Below, in pieces: positions 17,745-26,467 of a DNA stretch of 64,000 nt. Every line of letters begins with the position of its first letter. Position 1 is the first letter of the stretch. Made by a program: the position numbers and the translations under genes. The notes beneath the pieces are model-generated. The model worked only from the letters and a program-made list of their open reading frames with translations, made no database searches and was not told where the DNA came from. Source of the DNA: Bacteroidota bacterium (GTDB lineage Bacteria; Bacteroidota; Bacteroidia; Bacteroidales; JAAYUG01); NCBI GenBank assembly GCA_029571215.1, contig JAKPTE010000040.1, positions 62,001-126,000 of the forward strand, read 5' to 3'.

Positions 17745-18761
17745 ATGGCGATCAGAAAAACAGGTCCAACATACGAGGAGATCATGAACGAACTCCATAA
17801 TAAAATTTACAGACCTGTTTATTTTCTTCAGGGGGATGAACCCTGGTTCATCGATCAGATAACGGATTACCTGCAGAACATGGTTCTTGATGAAGCACAG
17901 AAAGCATTTAACCTTTTTGTTTTCTATGGCCGGGATACCGATATGGCAACCATTATCAATACAGCCCGCAGGTATCCGATGATGTCGAATTATCTGCTGG
18001 TCATCGTAAAAGAAGCTCAGGCGCTCAAAAGCATTGATGAACTTACCCATTATCTCAAAACACCTCTTTCCTCTACTATTCTGGTCATTAATTACAAATA
18101 CAAATCACTCGACAAAAGAACATCGCTCTACAAGCTGCTCAGCGAAAAAGGATATATAGCCGATTTCCCAAAGCTCTATGAAGACAGAATTCCGAAATGG
18201 ATCGTACAGTATCTGAATTCCCGGAAAGCATCCATTGATCCCGATGCCGCAGTGTTGCTGACTGAATATGTCGGCGACGATTTGTCAAAAATTGTCAACG
18301 AACTCGAAAAACTCCTCATTGTTTTGCCCGAAAATAAAAGGACAATAACCACATCCCTGATTGAGAAGTACATTGGCATCAGCAAAGAGTTCAATGCATT
18401 CGAACTCAACAAAGCCCTGGCTCTCAAACAGGTTGTAAAGGCATACCGTATCGGTAAATACCTTGCTGACAATAAGCTTCTGGTTGTGGCTATCCCTTCA
18501 ATGTACAGTCTGTTTTCCAAAATACTGCTTTTTCATTCCCTCCCCGATAAATCAGATAAAAATATCGTAGCAGCAGCACTGCGCATTAATCCTTTCTTTG
18601 TTGAGGAATACCGCCAGGCAGCCCGGAATTATTCTCCTTCCAAAGCACGCAATATCATTGCTCTTTTGCGCGAGTACGACCTTAAATCAAAAGGCATGGG
18701 AAATGTCTCGGCCGAACCCACTGATCTGATGAAAGAACTTCTTTTTAAAATTCTCCATTAA
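17745..18761 (+). CDS. holA: DNA polymerase III subunit delta
   Basis: The clamp-loader subunit that opens the sliding beta clamp during chromosomal replication. The 338-residue length is normal. The N-terminal region (YRPVYFLQGDEPWFIDQITDYL in two strands and a helix, described rather than quoted in full) is the diagnostic HolA opening, and the middle carries the delta-type AAA+ core with SLDKRTSLYKLLSEKG and VGDDLSKIVNELEKL. Like other delta subunits it lacks a functional Walker A. It heads a run of three tightly spaced genes with the rhomboid (9-bp gap) and the HAD phosphatase (stop/start overlap), so probably one operon, though the three functions are not obviously linked. Confidence 0.93.
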   Translation: MAIRKTGPTYEEIMNELHNKIYRPVYFLQGDEPWFIDQITDYLQNMVLDEAQKAFNLFVFYGRDTDMATIINTARRYPMMSNYLLVIVKEAQALKSIDELTHYLKTPLSSTILVINYKYKSLDKRTSLYKLLSEKGYIADFPKLYEDRIPKWIVQYLNSRKASIDPDAAVLLTEYVGDDLSKIVNELEKLLIVLPENKRTITTSLIEKYIGISKEFNAFELNKALALKQVVKAYRIGKYLADNKLLVVAIPSMYSLFSKILLFHSLPDKSDKNIVAAALRINPFFVEEYRQAARNYSPSKARNIIALLREYDLKSKGMGNVSAEPTDLMKELLFKILH

Positions 18762-18770
18762 CCGACAGTT

Positions 18771-19394
18771 ATGACAATCATCCTTATTATAATCACTACC
18801 GTTGTTTCAGTCTACGTTTTTCAAAATCCCGGGCTATTCAACAAACTGCAGCTTAGCCCGTTCATGGTAGTGTACAGACGTCAGTGGTACCGGTTATTTT
18901 CCCATGGTTTTATCCATGCCGACTGGATTCATCTTATCGTTAATATGATTGTGCTGTATTCTTTCGGAACAGTTGCCGAATCAGTATTTGATGAATTGTC
19001 CGTCCAGGGAATCATTTCCCACCCGAAACTCATCTTTATCCTGATGTACATCAGCTCTGTTGCTATTTCCTCCCTCTTTACCCTTATCAAAGAAAAAGAC
19101 AATATTTCCTATGCTTCCGTAGGAGCATCCGGAGCTGTTTCAACCGTTGTATTTCTTACCATCTTCTTTTTCCCGATTCAGAAAATTTATTTCTACGCCA
19201 TCATTCCTATGCCGGGTATACTTTTCGGTATTCTTTATCTGATTTACTCCCAGTATATGAGCATGCGCAGCAACGACAACATCAATCACGATGCCCACTT
19301 TATTGGCGCCCTGTATGGCCTCGTTTTCCCATTGTTTATAGAACCTGATCTGATCTTCCATTTCGCTGATCAGATCCGTAAAGGATTAAACTAA
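18771..19394 (+). CDS. Rhomboid-family intramembrane serine protease
   Basis: A 207-residue protein with about six membrane helices that would cleave substrates within the membrane. The catalytic serine sits in VGASGAVS, the catalytic histidine in HDAHFIGALYG, and the oxyanion-site motif HADWIHLIVNM is present after a typical WRLFSHGF-like stretch (WYRLFSHGFIH). All elements expected for an active rhomboid are intact. Substrates are unknown. Its TAA stop overlaps the ATG of the next gene (TAATG), implying translational coupling. Confidence 0.93.
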   Translation: MTIILIIITTVVSVYVFQNPGLFNKLQLSPFMVVYRRQWYRLFSHGFIHADWIHLIVNMIVLYSFGTVAESVFDELSVQGIISHPKLIFILMYISSVAISSLFTLIKEKDNISYASVGASGAVSTVVFLTIFFFPIQKIYFYAIIPMPGILFGILYLIYSQYMSMRSNDNINHDAHFIGALYGLVFPLFIEPDLIFHFADQIRKGLN

Positions 19395-19891
19395 TGGATA
19401 CCCGTTCCACCAGGGCTGTCTTCCTTGATCGCGACGGGGTAATCAATTCCGACCAGGATTTGTATTATGTTACTCATCCCGATCAGTTTGTGCTCAATGA
19501 AGGCATAGGGGAATTCCTGAAGAAACTCCAGGATGCAGGCTATTTGCTGATCATCATAACCAACCAGGGAGGCATTGCCAAAGGACTTTATTCCCACCAG
19601 ACTCTCGCGGAGATTCATAAGAAAATGCTGCAACAGTTAAGCTCGTACGGAGTAAATATTGCGGAAATATATTATTGCCCCCATCATCCCGACTATGGGA
19701 AATGCCTGTGCCGCAAACCGGAGAGCCTTCTTATTGAAAAAGCCCTTGCCCGTTTTCATATCAACCCGCAGCAATCTTTTTTCATCGGAGACCGTGAAAG
19801 TGACATACAGGCTGCCATTAAGGCAGGAATTCAGCCTGTGAGAACCGAACCAAATGAAAACCTCATGAAATATCTGCAGATTCTGCTCTAA
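19394..19891 (+). CDS. gmhB: HAD-family phosphatase, GmhB/HisB-N-like
   Basis: A 165-residue cytoplasmic HAD phosphatase. The nucleophile motif is FLDRDGVINS, motif II lies in IITNQGGI, and the Mg-binding motif is FIGDRESDIQAA. The insert CPHHPDYGKCLCRKP is the zinc-binding loop typical of D-glycero-D-manno-heptose-1,7-bisphosphate phosphatase (GmhB), which removes the 7-phosphate in LPS-core heptose synthesis, and of the related histidinol-phosphatase. No other heptose or histidine genes are nearby, so the exact substrate is inferred from the loop and length. Translationally coupled to the rhomboid gene. Confidence 0.82.
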   Translation: MDTRSTRAVFLDRDGVINSDQDLYYVTHPDQFVLNEGIGEFLKKLQDAGYLLIIITNQGGIAKGLYSHQTLAEIHKKMLQQLSSYGVNIAEIYYCPHHPDYGKCLCRKPESLLIEKALARFHINPQQSFFIGDRESDIQAAIKAGIQPVRTEPNENLMKYLQILL

Positions 19892-19905
19892 CTGCAGAGG
19901 AGAAA

Positions 19906-20502
19906 CTAATTCAATCCCGGATTTTCGGGAGTGTTAATCCAGATTCTGTATTTTTCGCCGAGCTTCTCAAGAGTTTTCTTCCAGACGCTTTCGGAAGTAT
20001 ATTTCATTACCATCTCGGGTTTGATATCGGCCACAACCCAGGCATTTTGTTCGAGCTCCCCTTCCAGTTGCTTTGGTTTCCATCCCGAATAACCTACAAA
20101 AAACCGAATCTGGCTTCCGGTGCAGGCTCCCGTTAAAACAAGTTCCTTCAGGACATCAAAATCCCCACCCCAGTAAATACCTTCCAGCACAGGAATGCTG
20201 TTGGGAATCAGATCACCCAGTGTGTGGATGTAATGAACGGTATTGGTTTGGACAGGCCCCCCGATGGAAACACTGGCATCGATTGAAGGAAACCCTTCAA
20301 TTATGTCCGGAACCGCAATATCAATTGGCTTGTTGAGTACGAATCCCACCGTACCTTCCTTCCCGTGTTCAGTAAGTAAAACAACTGAACGTTTGAAATA
20401 ATTGTCGTTCAGAAAAGGCTCAGCGATGAGAATTCTGCCTTTCTGTGGCTGAAGGGTGCTTCCCTCGATCCGGAAAAAATCAATGTTGAGATTCTTTGCC
20501 AT
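19906..20502 (-). CDS. yqgE: YqgE/AlgH family protein (UPF0301)
   Basis: A 198-residue conserved protein without an established biochemical role. Family features visible are the opening GRILIAEPFLNDNYFKRSV, LLTEHGKEGTVGFVLNKP, SIGGPVQ, and a C-terminal FVGYSGWKPKQLEGELEQNAW stretch (quoted in part only as a family marker). The ATG at 20502 is chosen because the extra 22 residues of a longer frame do not resemble the family. It lies 73 bp downstream of the E1 gene on the same strand and may share its transcript; the association is not obviously functional. Confidence 0.9.
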   Translation of the reverse strand: MAKNLNIDFFRIEGSTLQPQKGRILIAEPFLNDNYFKRSVVLLTEHGKEGTVGFVLNKPIDIAVPDIIEGFPSIDASVSIGGPVQTNTVHYIHTLGDLIPNSIPVLEGIYWGGDFDVLKELVLTGACTGSQIRFFVGYSGWKPKQLEGELEQNAWVVADIKPEMVMKYTSESVWKKTLEKLGEKYRIWINTPENPGLN

Positions 20503-20575
20503 ATTCGGTTCCCCCCAAAAAACATTCTGCAAAAATCGTACCTTAAAATTAACGTAACACCGAACCAAAATCGTA

Positions 20576-22996
20576 TCAGGATAACTGAGGAAAACGCTGT
20601 GGATAAAGATGGTGCATCATCCTGTAGATAGCATCGAATACATCTTCAGCATTCGGGTTTGAAAAATAATCCCCGTCGGATGAATAGGCAGGACGGTGCT
20701 CCCTGGCTGTAATCAAAACAGGTTCATGATCGAGCCATTCGAAACCACCATTGCTGTATAAAACCTTGTCGGCCATATACGCAGTAGCCCCTCCGGGTAC
20801 ATCTTCATCCAAAAATACAACCCGGTTGGTTTTTTGCAGAGATTTCAGCACCATCCCGGGAAGGTCAAAAGGGATAAGGGTTTGTATGTCGATAACTTCA
20901 GTGTCAATTCCCTTTTCCGAAAGTTGTTTGGCTGCATCCATGGCAATTCTTACGCAGGCTCCGTAAGTCACCAGGGTAACATCCCTGCCTTCACGAAGTA
21001 TTTCAGGTACGCCAAGTGGAATTCTGTATTTACCCGGATTGACAGGTCTGGGTTCTTTCAGACGGTATGCGTTCAGTGGCTCCACGATCAATGCCGGACC
21101 GTCCGCTTCGAGAAGGGTATTGTAAAAACCGGCAGCTTGCGTCAGATTACGGGGTACACAAACATAAATCCCCCGGACGCTGTTGATGATCATGCTCATA
21201 GGAGAGCCGGAATGCCATATGCCTTCCAGCCTGTGACCCCGTGTACGTATAATCAGAGGCGCTGACTGCCCACCCGCCGTTCTCCATCGCAGACTTGCCA
21301 GATCGTCACTCAGAGTTTGCAGACAATACAAAATATAATCGAAATATTGAATTTCAGCTATGGGTCGTAATCCACGCATGGCCATCCCTATACCCTGCCC
21401 GATGATGGTAGCCTCACGGATCCCGGTATCAGTAATACGCAACGGGCCATATTTTGCCTGCAACCCCTCCAGACACTGGTTTACATCACCCAGGGTGCCT
21501 GTATCCTCACCAAAGGTAACCAGTAAGGGATTGGCAGCAAACAGGGCATCAAAATTCTCTTTAAGAATTTCCCTTCCGGCAAGATAGGCAGGAGGATCAT
21601 CGTACACCGGGGCAACAGGTTCAACAAAAAGAGCAGACCGACGGGTTTCGTTGTACAAATGGCTCTGGTACCGATCTGCCATTATCCTTGACATTTGCGA
21701 AATCCATTCCTGCAGTTTTTCCTGTAATTCACGCCGGGTAGGACAATCCGGGCAGATATACCGCAGAATCCTTCGTGCTGAACTATAACTGTCGCGGAAA
21801 AGAGGACTTTCAATTTTTCGCAGTTCACCTGCAATAAGAGAAATCTTGTCAATGTGCTCCCGGCGACAGACACAACCTTTCCTTTCAACAATCTGCAGCA
21901 GACGCTCCCTTTCTTCCAGAATCGGCCTCTGATAAGCTTCCCATGCCGTATCCCTGGCTTTTCTGGCACGCATCTCTGCTTCCGTTTCAATCCGGTCAAG
22001 CTCCTGTCGGCTGGCGATGCGCGTGGTAAGAATCCACTGCCGCATTCTTCCGATAGGATCAAAATCCGCCTCAAATTTCAGCCTTTCCGGTGGCTTATAC
22101 CGCTCATGCGACCCGGATGTGGAATGCCCCAGAGGCTGGGTCATCTCCTGAATATGAAAAAGCACCGGAACATGATGATCCCTGCACAGCCTGATTCCTT
22201 CTTCAAACAACCGGCATAAACCCGGATAATCCCATCCTTTTCCCCTGTAAATAGCAATCCCGGGATGATCGGCATCCGCCTCAAAGCCTTTCAACAGTTC
22301 CGATATACTGCCTTTGGTGGTTTGTATACCTACAGGAACCGAGATCCCATATCCGTCATCCCATACAGCAATAGCAAGTGGCACCTGCAGTACACCCGCC
22401 GCATTCATCATTTCAAAAAAAAGACCCTCACTGGTGGCTGCATCACCAATAGTTCCGAAAGCTACTTCGTTCCCTTTCCTTGAAAGCTGAGTATAAGGAT
22501 GCAACTGGACATTCTGACGGAAAAGTTTGGAAGCATATGCGAGGCCGAGAAGACGGGGCAACTGACCAGATGTCGGAGAAAGATCAGCAGCCGAAATCTT
22601 CAAGGAGGTAAGATCTTTCCAGCTTCCGTCGGGATTGATATACCGGGTGGCAAAATGGCAAACCATCGACCGCCCCCCGTTATCAGGATTGTGATCAAGG
22701 TCCGTATCGCCATATAACTGGGCAAAGAAAGTCTCTGGTGTTGTAAGCCCCGCAGCCAGCATAAAGGTTTGATCACGATAATAACCTGAACGCCAGTCAC
22801 CTTCTCTGAACTGGTGCGCCATTGCTATCTGAGCTATTTCCTTCCCGTCGCCAAATATTCCAAATTTAGCCTTCCCCGACAAAACTTCCTTTCTGCCAAG
22901 AATGCTCATTTGCCGGCTCAAGCAGGCAGTATAGTAGTCGTCAAGTACCCTTTTTCTGAATTCAGGAAAGCTTATTTTACTGAGAGAATCTGTCAC
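20576..22996 (-). CDS. 2-oxoacid dehydrogenase E1, fused alpha and beta subunits
   Basis: A thiamine-diphosphate enzyme that decarboxylates 2-oxoacids and reductively acylates E2 lipoate. Residues about 10-350 are the alpha part (GRKEVLSGKAKFGIFGDGKE, RSGYYRDQTF, then the cofactor motif GDAATSEG ending in WDDGYGIS). A linker of about 110 residues follows, then the beta part (about 470-800; FGEDTGTLGDVNQ, a transketolase-type pyrimidine domain, and a C-terminal domain with VFLDEDVPGGATAYM). The fused arrangement is common in Bacteroidota. No good ATG exists: GTG at 22996 best fits the family N-terminus, while TTG at 23065 would add 23 residues. E2 is 12 kb away; no E3 is visible. Substrate may be branched-chain 2-oxoacids. 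Confidence 0.88.
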   Translation of the reverse strand: MTDSLSKISFPEFRKRVLDDYYTACLSRQMSILGRKEVLSGKAKFGIFGDGKEIAQIAMAHQFREGDWRSGYYRDQTFMLAAGLTTPETFFAQLYGDTDLDHNPDNGGRSMVCHFATRYINPDGSWKDLTSLKISAADLSPTSGQLPRLLGLAYASKLFRQNVQLHPYTQLSRKGNEVAFGTIGDAATSEGLFFEMMNAAGVLQVPLAIAVWDDGYGISVPVGIQTTKGSISELLKGFEADADHPGIAIYRGKGWDYPGLCRLFEEGIRLCRDHHVPVLFHIQEMTQPLGHSTSGSHERYKPPERLKFEADFDPIGRMRQWILTTRIASRQELDRIETEAEMRARKARDTAWEAYQRPILEERERLLQIVERKGCVCRREHIDKISLIAGELRKIESPLFRDSYSSARRILRYICPDCPTRRELQEKLQEWISQMSRIMADRYQSHLYNETRRSALFVEPVAPVYDDPPAYLAGREILKENFDALFAANPLLVTFGEDTGTLGDVNQCLEGLQAKYGPLRITDTGIREATIIGQGIGMAMRGLRPIAEIQYFDYILYCLQTLSDDLASLRWRTAGGQSAPLIIRTRGHRLEGIWHSGSPMSMIINSVRGIYVCVPRNLTQAAGFYNTLLEADGPALIVEPLNAYRLKEPRPVNPGKYRIPLGVPEILREGRDVTLVTYGACVRIAMDAAKQLSEKGIDTEVIDIQTLIPFDLPGMVLKSLQKTNRVVFLDEDVPGGATAYMADKVLYSNGGFEWLDHEPVLITAREHRPAYSSDGDYFSNPNAEDVFDAIYRMMHHLYPQRFPQLS

Positions 22997-23123
22997 CTTG
23001 GTAAACGCATTGACCAAATAAAAATACAACCTTTTTTCAATTCCTTCACATCTTTCCCGATGCAAACAATCCGCGGCAAATTTTGTTCCGGTTCCTGTTT
23101 ATGGGCAGGTTAAAAAAAAGCAT

Positions 23124-23131
23124 TACTTTTG
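23124..23131 (+). promoter_or_regulatory. Bacteroidota-type -7 element for the first small Cys-rich protein
   Basis: TACTTTTG, 18 bp upstream of the ATG at 23150. It supports this ATG and a very short leader. Confidence 0.5.
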
Positions 23132-23149
23132 CCCAATATTTTCCGTTGT

Positions 23150-23371
23150 ATGGCAAAAGTACTTATTCCTGCGTTGGTTATTGTTTTGCTGGCCATGGTC
23201 GGACTTGGTCTTTCCTTTCTCATGAACCGTGTGCATTTCTACCGTCACTCCCATGTCGAATCGAACCCGCACCTTCGCAGGCAAGGAATAACATGCGCAA
23301 AACAGGAAGAAATTGCCTGCCACAAAGGGACTTCCGGATGTGCTGGATGTGGCCTGAATCAGATTCTATAA
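23150..23371 (+). CDS. Small single-helix membrane protein with four-cysteine tail
   Basis: 73 residues: one N-terminal membrane helix (about 5-26), a basic/His segment (RVHFYRHSHVESNPHLRR), and a tail with C49, C57, C64 and C67 (GITCAKQEE, TSGCAGCG). The SHVESNPHLRRQGITCAK segment recalls a group of short Bacteroidota membrane-or-secreted proteins I have seen without an assigned function. One helix plus four cysteines is also the plan of NqrM (DUF539), which delivers iron to the NqrD/NqrE site, but the spacing differs and homology is not shown. A clear promoter supports it as a real gene. Confidence 0.7.
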   Translation: MAKVLIPALVIVLLAMVGLGLSFLMNRVHFYRHSHVESNPHLRRQGITCAKQEEIACHKGTSGCAGCGLNQIL

Positions 23372-23395
23372 TTTTTTCTTTTCTTTGAATTGAAA

Positions 23396-23403
23396 TATAT
23401 TTG
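23396..23403 (+). promoter_or_regulatory. Bacteroidota-type -7 element for the second small Cys-rich protein
   Basis: TATATTTG matches TAnnTTTG and lies 50 bp before the ATG at 23454. The surroundings are very A/T-rich, so chance matches are likelier here. Confidence 0.35.
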
Positions 23404-23453
23404 TTTTATATTTACATACTTTTATATCTTTTTATCTTTAATGCGAAACAAAT

Positions 23454-23672
23454 ATGAATTCACCACTTATAACTTTGCTGATAGTAGCCTTCCTTATTTT
23501 GGCTCTTGCTTTGCTTCTCCTCTCGGTTCGCCTGTTTTTCAGGAAAGATACTGCGATTGAAAGCAGCTGTTGCAGTAGCGGAAAAGTATCCGGAGTGAGG
23601 AAAAGTGAACGCCAGGTGACCATGGAAACAGGTACCTGCGGAGGCGGACCCCTTTGCTGCAAAACTATGTGA
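23454..23672 (+). CDS. Small single-helix membrane protein with five cysteines
   Basis: 72 residues: one strongly hydrophobic helix (about 4-25), then RLFFRKD and a soluble tail with C39-C40 (IESSCCSSG) and C62, C68-C69 (TGTCGGGPLCCKTM). The pattern helix, RK, SC-rich and CGG resembles NqrM-type iron-delivery proteins or other short cysteine metal binders. It lies 82 bp after the first small protein on the same strand and about 8.6 kb from nqrA. No function can be assigned. The ATG at 23454 is the only start giving a hydrophobic N-terminus. Confidence 0.62.
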   Translation: MNSPLITLLIVAFLILALALLLLSVRLFFRKDTAIESSCCSSGKVSGVRKSERQVTMETGTCGGGPLCCKTM

Positions 23673-24102
23673 GGAACACAGCTACCATAATGAATATAAA
23701 TTGAAGAAAGGCACAAAACCTTAGTATGAACAGATTGCCCTCCGTGCCTTAACACTTCCTATACTCCAACCCCGAAAAGACCTCCTGGTTTACAATGAAC
23801 AGTAAAATGTATAACCAGAAATCAGATACTGTTCATGTTCGGCAGATCATTTCGTGTTCCTTATTCCGGCTAATTGTTTGATATTGATTGTGACAATATT
23901 TTTGTTTTGGTTGGTTTTCGTACAGCACAATAGTCCTCTGTGGCAAATCTACGGCCATTTGAGGTTAAAACACACCCGCCACCTATAGCCTTTGCCCGAC
24001 GAACATCACTGCCCATTCAGGAAATGCAGTAGTATGTTTGCATCAGATCCCCCGGCTCATAACCATATCTCATTTTTCCGTAGAATTTCCGTTTTATTGG
24101 TC
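23673..24102. other. Non-coding stretch with no recognised feature
   Basis: About 430 bp without a credible reading frame, tRNA-like fold or strong terminator. It contains two copies of a short ACAATGAACAGTAAA-like or TGTTCAT sequence near 23790-23840 that could pair weakly. Nothing else was recognised. Confidence 0.5.
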
Positions 24103-24132
24103 TTGGGTTCAATGGAAGTTTTATTATTTTTG
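24103..24132 (+). promoter_or_regulatory. Promoter for the bTHX gene
   Basis: TTG at 24103-24105, a 19-bp spacer, and TATTTTTG at 24125-24132: both elements of the Bacteroidota housekeeping promoter at ideal spacing. The bTHX ATG is 30 bp downstream. Confidence 0.7.
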
Positions 24133-24161
24133 CGCCGCAATGAACAGTAAATAAAAATTGT

Positions 24162-24284
24162 ATGGGAAAAGGAGATAAACGCTCTCGCCGCGGAAAAATC
24201 GTAAAAGGCACCTCGGGTGTCAGAAGGCTTTCGAAAAGAAATGTTGCCCGTAAGAAGGCGGCTAAACTGAAGGAACAGAAGTAA
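24162..24284 (+). CDS. 30S ribosomal protein bTHX
   Basis: A 40-residue, extremely basic protein beginning MGKGDKRSRRGKIVKGTSG, which is the hallmark of the small-subunit protein THX found in Thermus and Bacteroidota. THX binds in a cavity at the head of the 30S subunit and stabilises 16S rRNA. Known forms are about 26-45 residues, so the length fits; the C-terminal half (KRNVARKKAAKLKEQK) is a longer basic tail than in Thermus. It has its own strong promoter and an inverted repeat with T-tract downstream, so it is probably monocistronic. It is short enough to be missed by gene callers with a 60-residue cut-off. Confidence 0.85.
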   Translation: MGKGDKRSRRGKIVKGTSGVRRLSKRNVARKKAAKLKEQK

Positions 24285-24295
24285 TTTCTTTATTT

Positions 24296-24380
24296 CAGGG
24301 AATTTCCGGTTTCTCAATTCTTGCTTCGCTGCTATAAAAACAGCTTAATTAAAAGAGCAATCCGGAAATTGCCTGTTTTT
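24296..24380 (+). terminator. Long-loop inverted repeat with T-tract after bTHX
   Basis: CAGGGAATTTCCGG (24296-24309) pairs with CCGGAAATTGCCTG (24362-24375) over 14 bp with one mismatch, followed by TTTTT. The 52-nt loop holds a small GCTG/CAGC hairpin. The loop is long for a classical terminator, so it may be an RNA element or an mRNA 3' stabiliser. It lies between convergent bTHX and the aldo/keto reductase gene. Confidence 0.5.
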
Positions 24381-24422
24381 GCATTTCCGGATATCAGATT
24401 TCCCCGCCACAGATAGGTATTT

Positions 24423-25397
24423 CTATTTGCCTCCATACCAGAAGGCCCTGTTCCATCGATGCTTCCGGAGTTTTTCCATCAGGGATGGTTCGATGTCGGG
24501 CATATCGGACACAGCAGTATTTTCTTCCGCTTGCCACACATTTCTGATTCCGGGTATTACAGTACTAACTGCCGCATGAGAGAGGGAAAATTTCAAGGCA
24601 ATCCGGGGCAACGACCAACCGGTACCTTCAAGATCACGTTCAATACGTCGGGCACGTTCAACTGCCCTTTGAAGCCGGTCTCCGGCAAAATACCTGCTCC
24701 GGAAATCATCTTCACTGAACCGTGTATTTTCGTTGTACTTCCCCCCCAGAACTCCCTCATCAAAAGGCACCCTGACGATCACACCAACACCTTTTGATTC
24801 GGCCACAGGCAAAAATTCTGCCGCTGGTTCCTGTTCGAAAATATTATAGATTACTTGTACCGCATCCAGCCAGCCCTCCTGCATAAGCCCCACAAGCGAA
24901 TTCTGGTCATGTTCCGGCGTAGAAATACCCACCATTCTGATTAATCCTTCTTCCTTCATTTTATGAAGAACACGGAGTGGTTTTGGATCACGGTTCCATG
25001 CTCTGGTCCAAGTGTGCAAGAGAAGAATGTCGACTGTTTCGACTCCGAGATTTTTTAAACGTTCTTCAACATTCTCCCGTAGGTATTTTTCAGGATATCT
25101 TTCCTCTGCTTTATCGTAAGGAGAAGGAGGCCAGTCACCCGGTAGCGGAGGAGTCTTGGTAGAGATATAAATTCGTTCTTTTCTTTCCCTGAGAACCTGT
25201 CCGATAATTCTTTCGCTCCGCCCGTTCCCATATCCCGCTGCGGTATCAATAAAATTCACTCCCAGGTCGATAGCGCGATGCAAAGCAGCCAATGAATCGG
25301 CATCCTGCTGAGGGCCCCAGCTGCCGCCAATAGCCCAGCCTCCGAAACCAATTTCAGAAACCTGGATTCCTGATTTGCCAAAAGAACGGTATTTCAT
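24423..25397 (-). CDS. Aldo/keto reductase
   Basis: A 324-residue NADPH-dependent (beta/alpha)8-barrel oxidoreductase. The catalytic tetrad is visible: Asp and Tyr in FIDTAAGYGNG, Lys in ISTKTPP, and His in ILLLHTWTR. The C-terminal cofactor motif is present in VSTVIPGIRNVWQAEEN. It resembles the YajO/Tas-like general oxidoreductase group; the substrate is unknown. It starts 26 bp after apbE on the same strand and is probably the last gene of the nqr transcript, although a link to Nqr function is not established. Confidence 0.9.
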   Translation of the reverse strand: MKYRSFGKSGIQVSEIGFGGWAIGGSWGPQQDADSLAALHRAIDLGVNFIDTAAGYGNGRSERIIGQVLRERKERIYISTKTPPLPGDWPPSPYDKAEERYPEKYLRENVEERLKNLGVETVDILLLHTWTRAWNRDPKPLRVLHKMKEEGLIRMVGISTPEHDQNSLVGLMQEGWLDAVQVIYNIFEQEPAAEFLPVAESKGVGVIVRVPFDEGVLGGKYNENTRFSEDDFRSRYFAGDRLQRAVERARRIERDLEGTGWSLPRIALKFSLSHAAVSTVIPGIRNVWQAEENTAVSDMPDIEPSLMEKLRKHRWNRAFWYGGK

Positions 25398-25423
25398 AGG
25401 GCATGTAAATTAAAAGGTTATCG

Positions 25424-26467
25424 TTATTCTTCCAGCGGGAAACGGGCACTATGCCAGATTCTGAAATTTCCGGCCGAATCGCTGTAAATCAAATAACCCA
25501 GAAGGTCTTTCCGTTTCTCAAGAAACTGTATGCTCCGGTCCAGGCCCATCACCATGCAGGCTGTGGCATAGGCATCTGCTGTAATTCCATCGGCAGCGAT
25601 TATGGAAACGCTTAGCAGATTGCTCATAACCGGATAGCCAGTGGATGGGTCGATTTCATGGGCATAACGTACTCCGTTTATTACATGAAATTTTCGGTAA
25701 TTGCCTGAGGTAGCAAGCGCTGCATTCCTCAGGGGAACAATAGCCTGCAGTTCATATCCCGGAACATAGTTGCCCGTTATTGGCTTATCGATACCTATTC
25801 TCCATGTCCGTCCACCCGGATTTTTCCCATGAGCTCGTACCTCTCCCCCAATTTCAACCATATAATTTTTTATACCGAGTTTTTCAAAATAGCGGGCAAC
25901 AATATCACAGGTATATCCCTGGGCTATTGCATTTACATCAATGAAAATCCGCGGGTCATCTTTTACTATTCTCCCATTGGTGAGCCGAACTTTTTTAAAG
26001 CCTACTATCTGTAACAGACTGTCAATGCGTGAACTGTCGATGCGTGGAACGGTATCCTTTCCGAAACCCCATGCATTGACCAGTGGCCCGACTGTTATAT
26101 CAAAAGCACCATCGGTGGCTTGAGAAACCTCCATGGCTTTATTGAATACTTCCGTAAAAAGATAATCCGCAATGGCAGAAGAATCATTATTGTTGATCCG
26201 GCTGATCAAAGATTGTGGACGGTAAATGGAAAGACTCTGCTCAAAGATTTCCAGAATTGAATCAACCTGGCTGGTCAGATTTCTTCCATGAGGATCATAA
26301 TAAGTTATATGATAGGTTGTTCCCTGGGTATATCCTTCCAGAAAACGGTATTCACGGCCATGTTGGCAACTTGTAAGAAAAACGAACAGTATAACGATGG
26401 AAAACCATCGGTTTCTCCAGGAATTCCTTTTCGTTCTTCTTTCAACCTCCGAAATCATCAAACGCAA
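25424..26467 (-). CDS. apbE: FAD:protein FMN transferase, lipoprotein
   Basis: Attaches FMN covalently to threonines of NqrB and NqrC in the periplasm, using FAD as donor. The 347-residue protein has a basic N-terminus, a hydrophobic segment and lipobox LTSC (C34), consistent with a membrane-anchored lipoprotein. ApbE features include [30 protein letters not shown], the FAD/Mg-binding [12 protein letters not shown] region and [10 protein letters not shown]. Its start overlaps the end of nqrF by 26 bp (ATG at 26458 is an alternative), so the two are translationally coupled. Placement right after nqrF matches its role as the Nqr maturation enzyme, as in many nqr operons. Confidence 0.95.
   Translation of the reverse strand: MRLMISEVERRTKRNSWRNRWFSIVILFVFLTSCQHGREYRFLEGYTQGTTYHITYYDPHGRNLTSQVDSILEIFEQSLSIYRPQSLISRINNNDSSAIADYLFTEVFNKAMEVSQATDGAFDITVGPLVNAWGFGKDTVPRIDSSRIDSLLQIVGFKKVRLTNGRIVKDDPRIFIDVNAIAQGYTCDIVARYFEKLGIKNYMVEIGGEVRAHGKNPGGRTWRIGIDKPITGNYVPGYELQAIVPLRNAALATSGNYRKFHVINGVRYAHEIDPSTGYPVMSNLLSVSIIAADGITADAYATACMVMGLDRSIQFLEKRKDLLGYLIYSDSAGNFRIWHSARFPLEE

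Noticed and set aside
23673-24102. tRNA or riboswitch in the 430-bp gap
   Set aside because: I looked for cloverleaf-compatible stems and the conserved TTCGAAT-type arm on both strands and for familiar riboswitch cores; none was found by eye.
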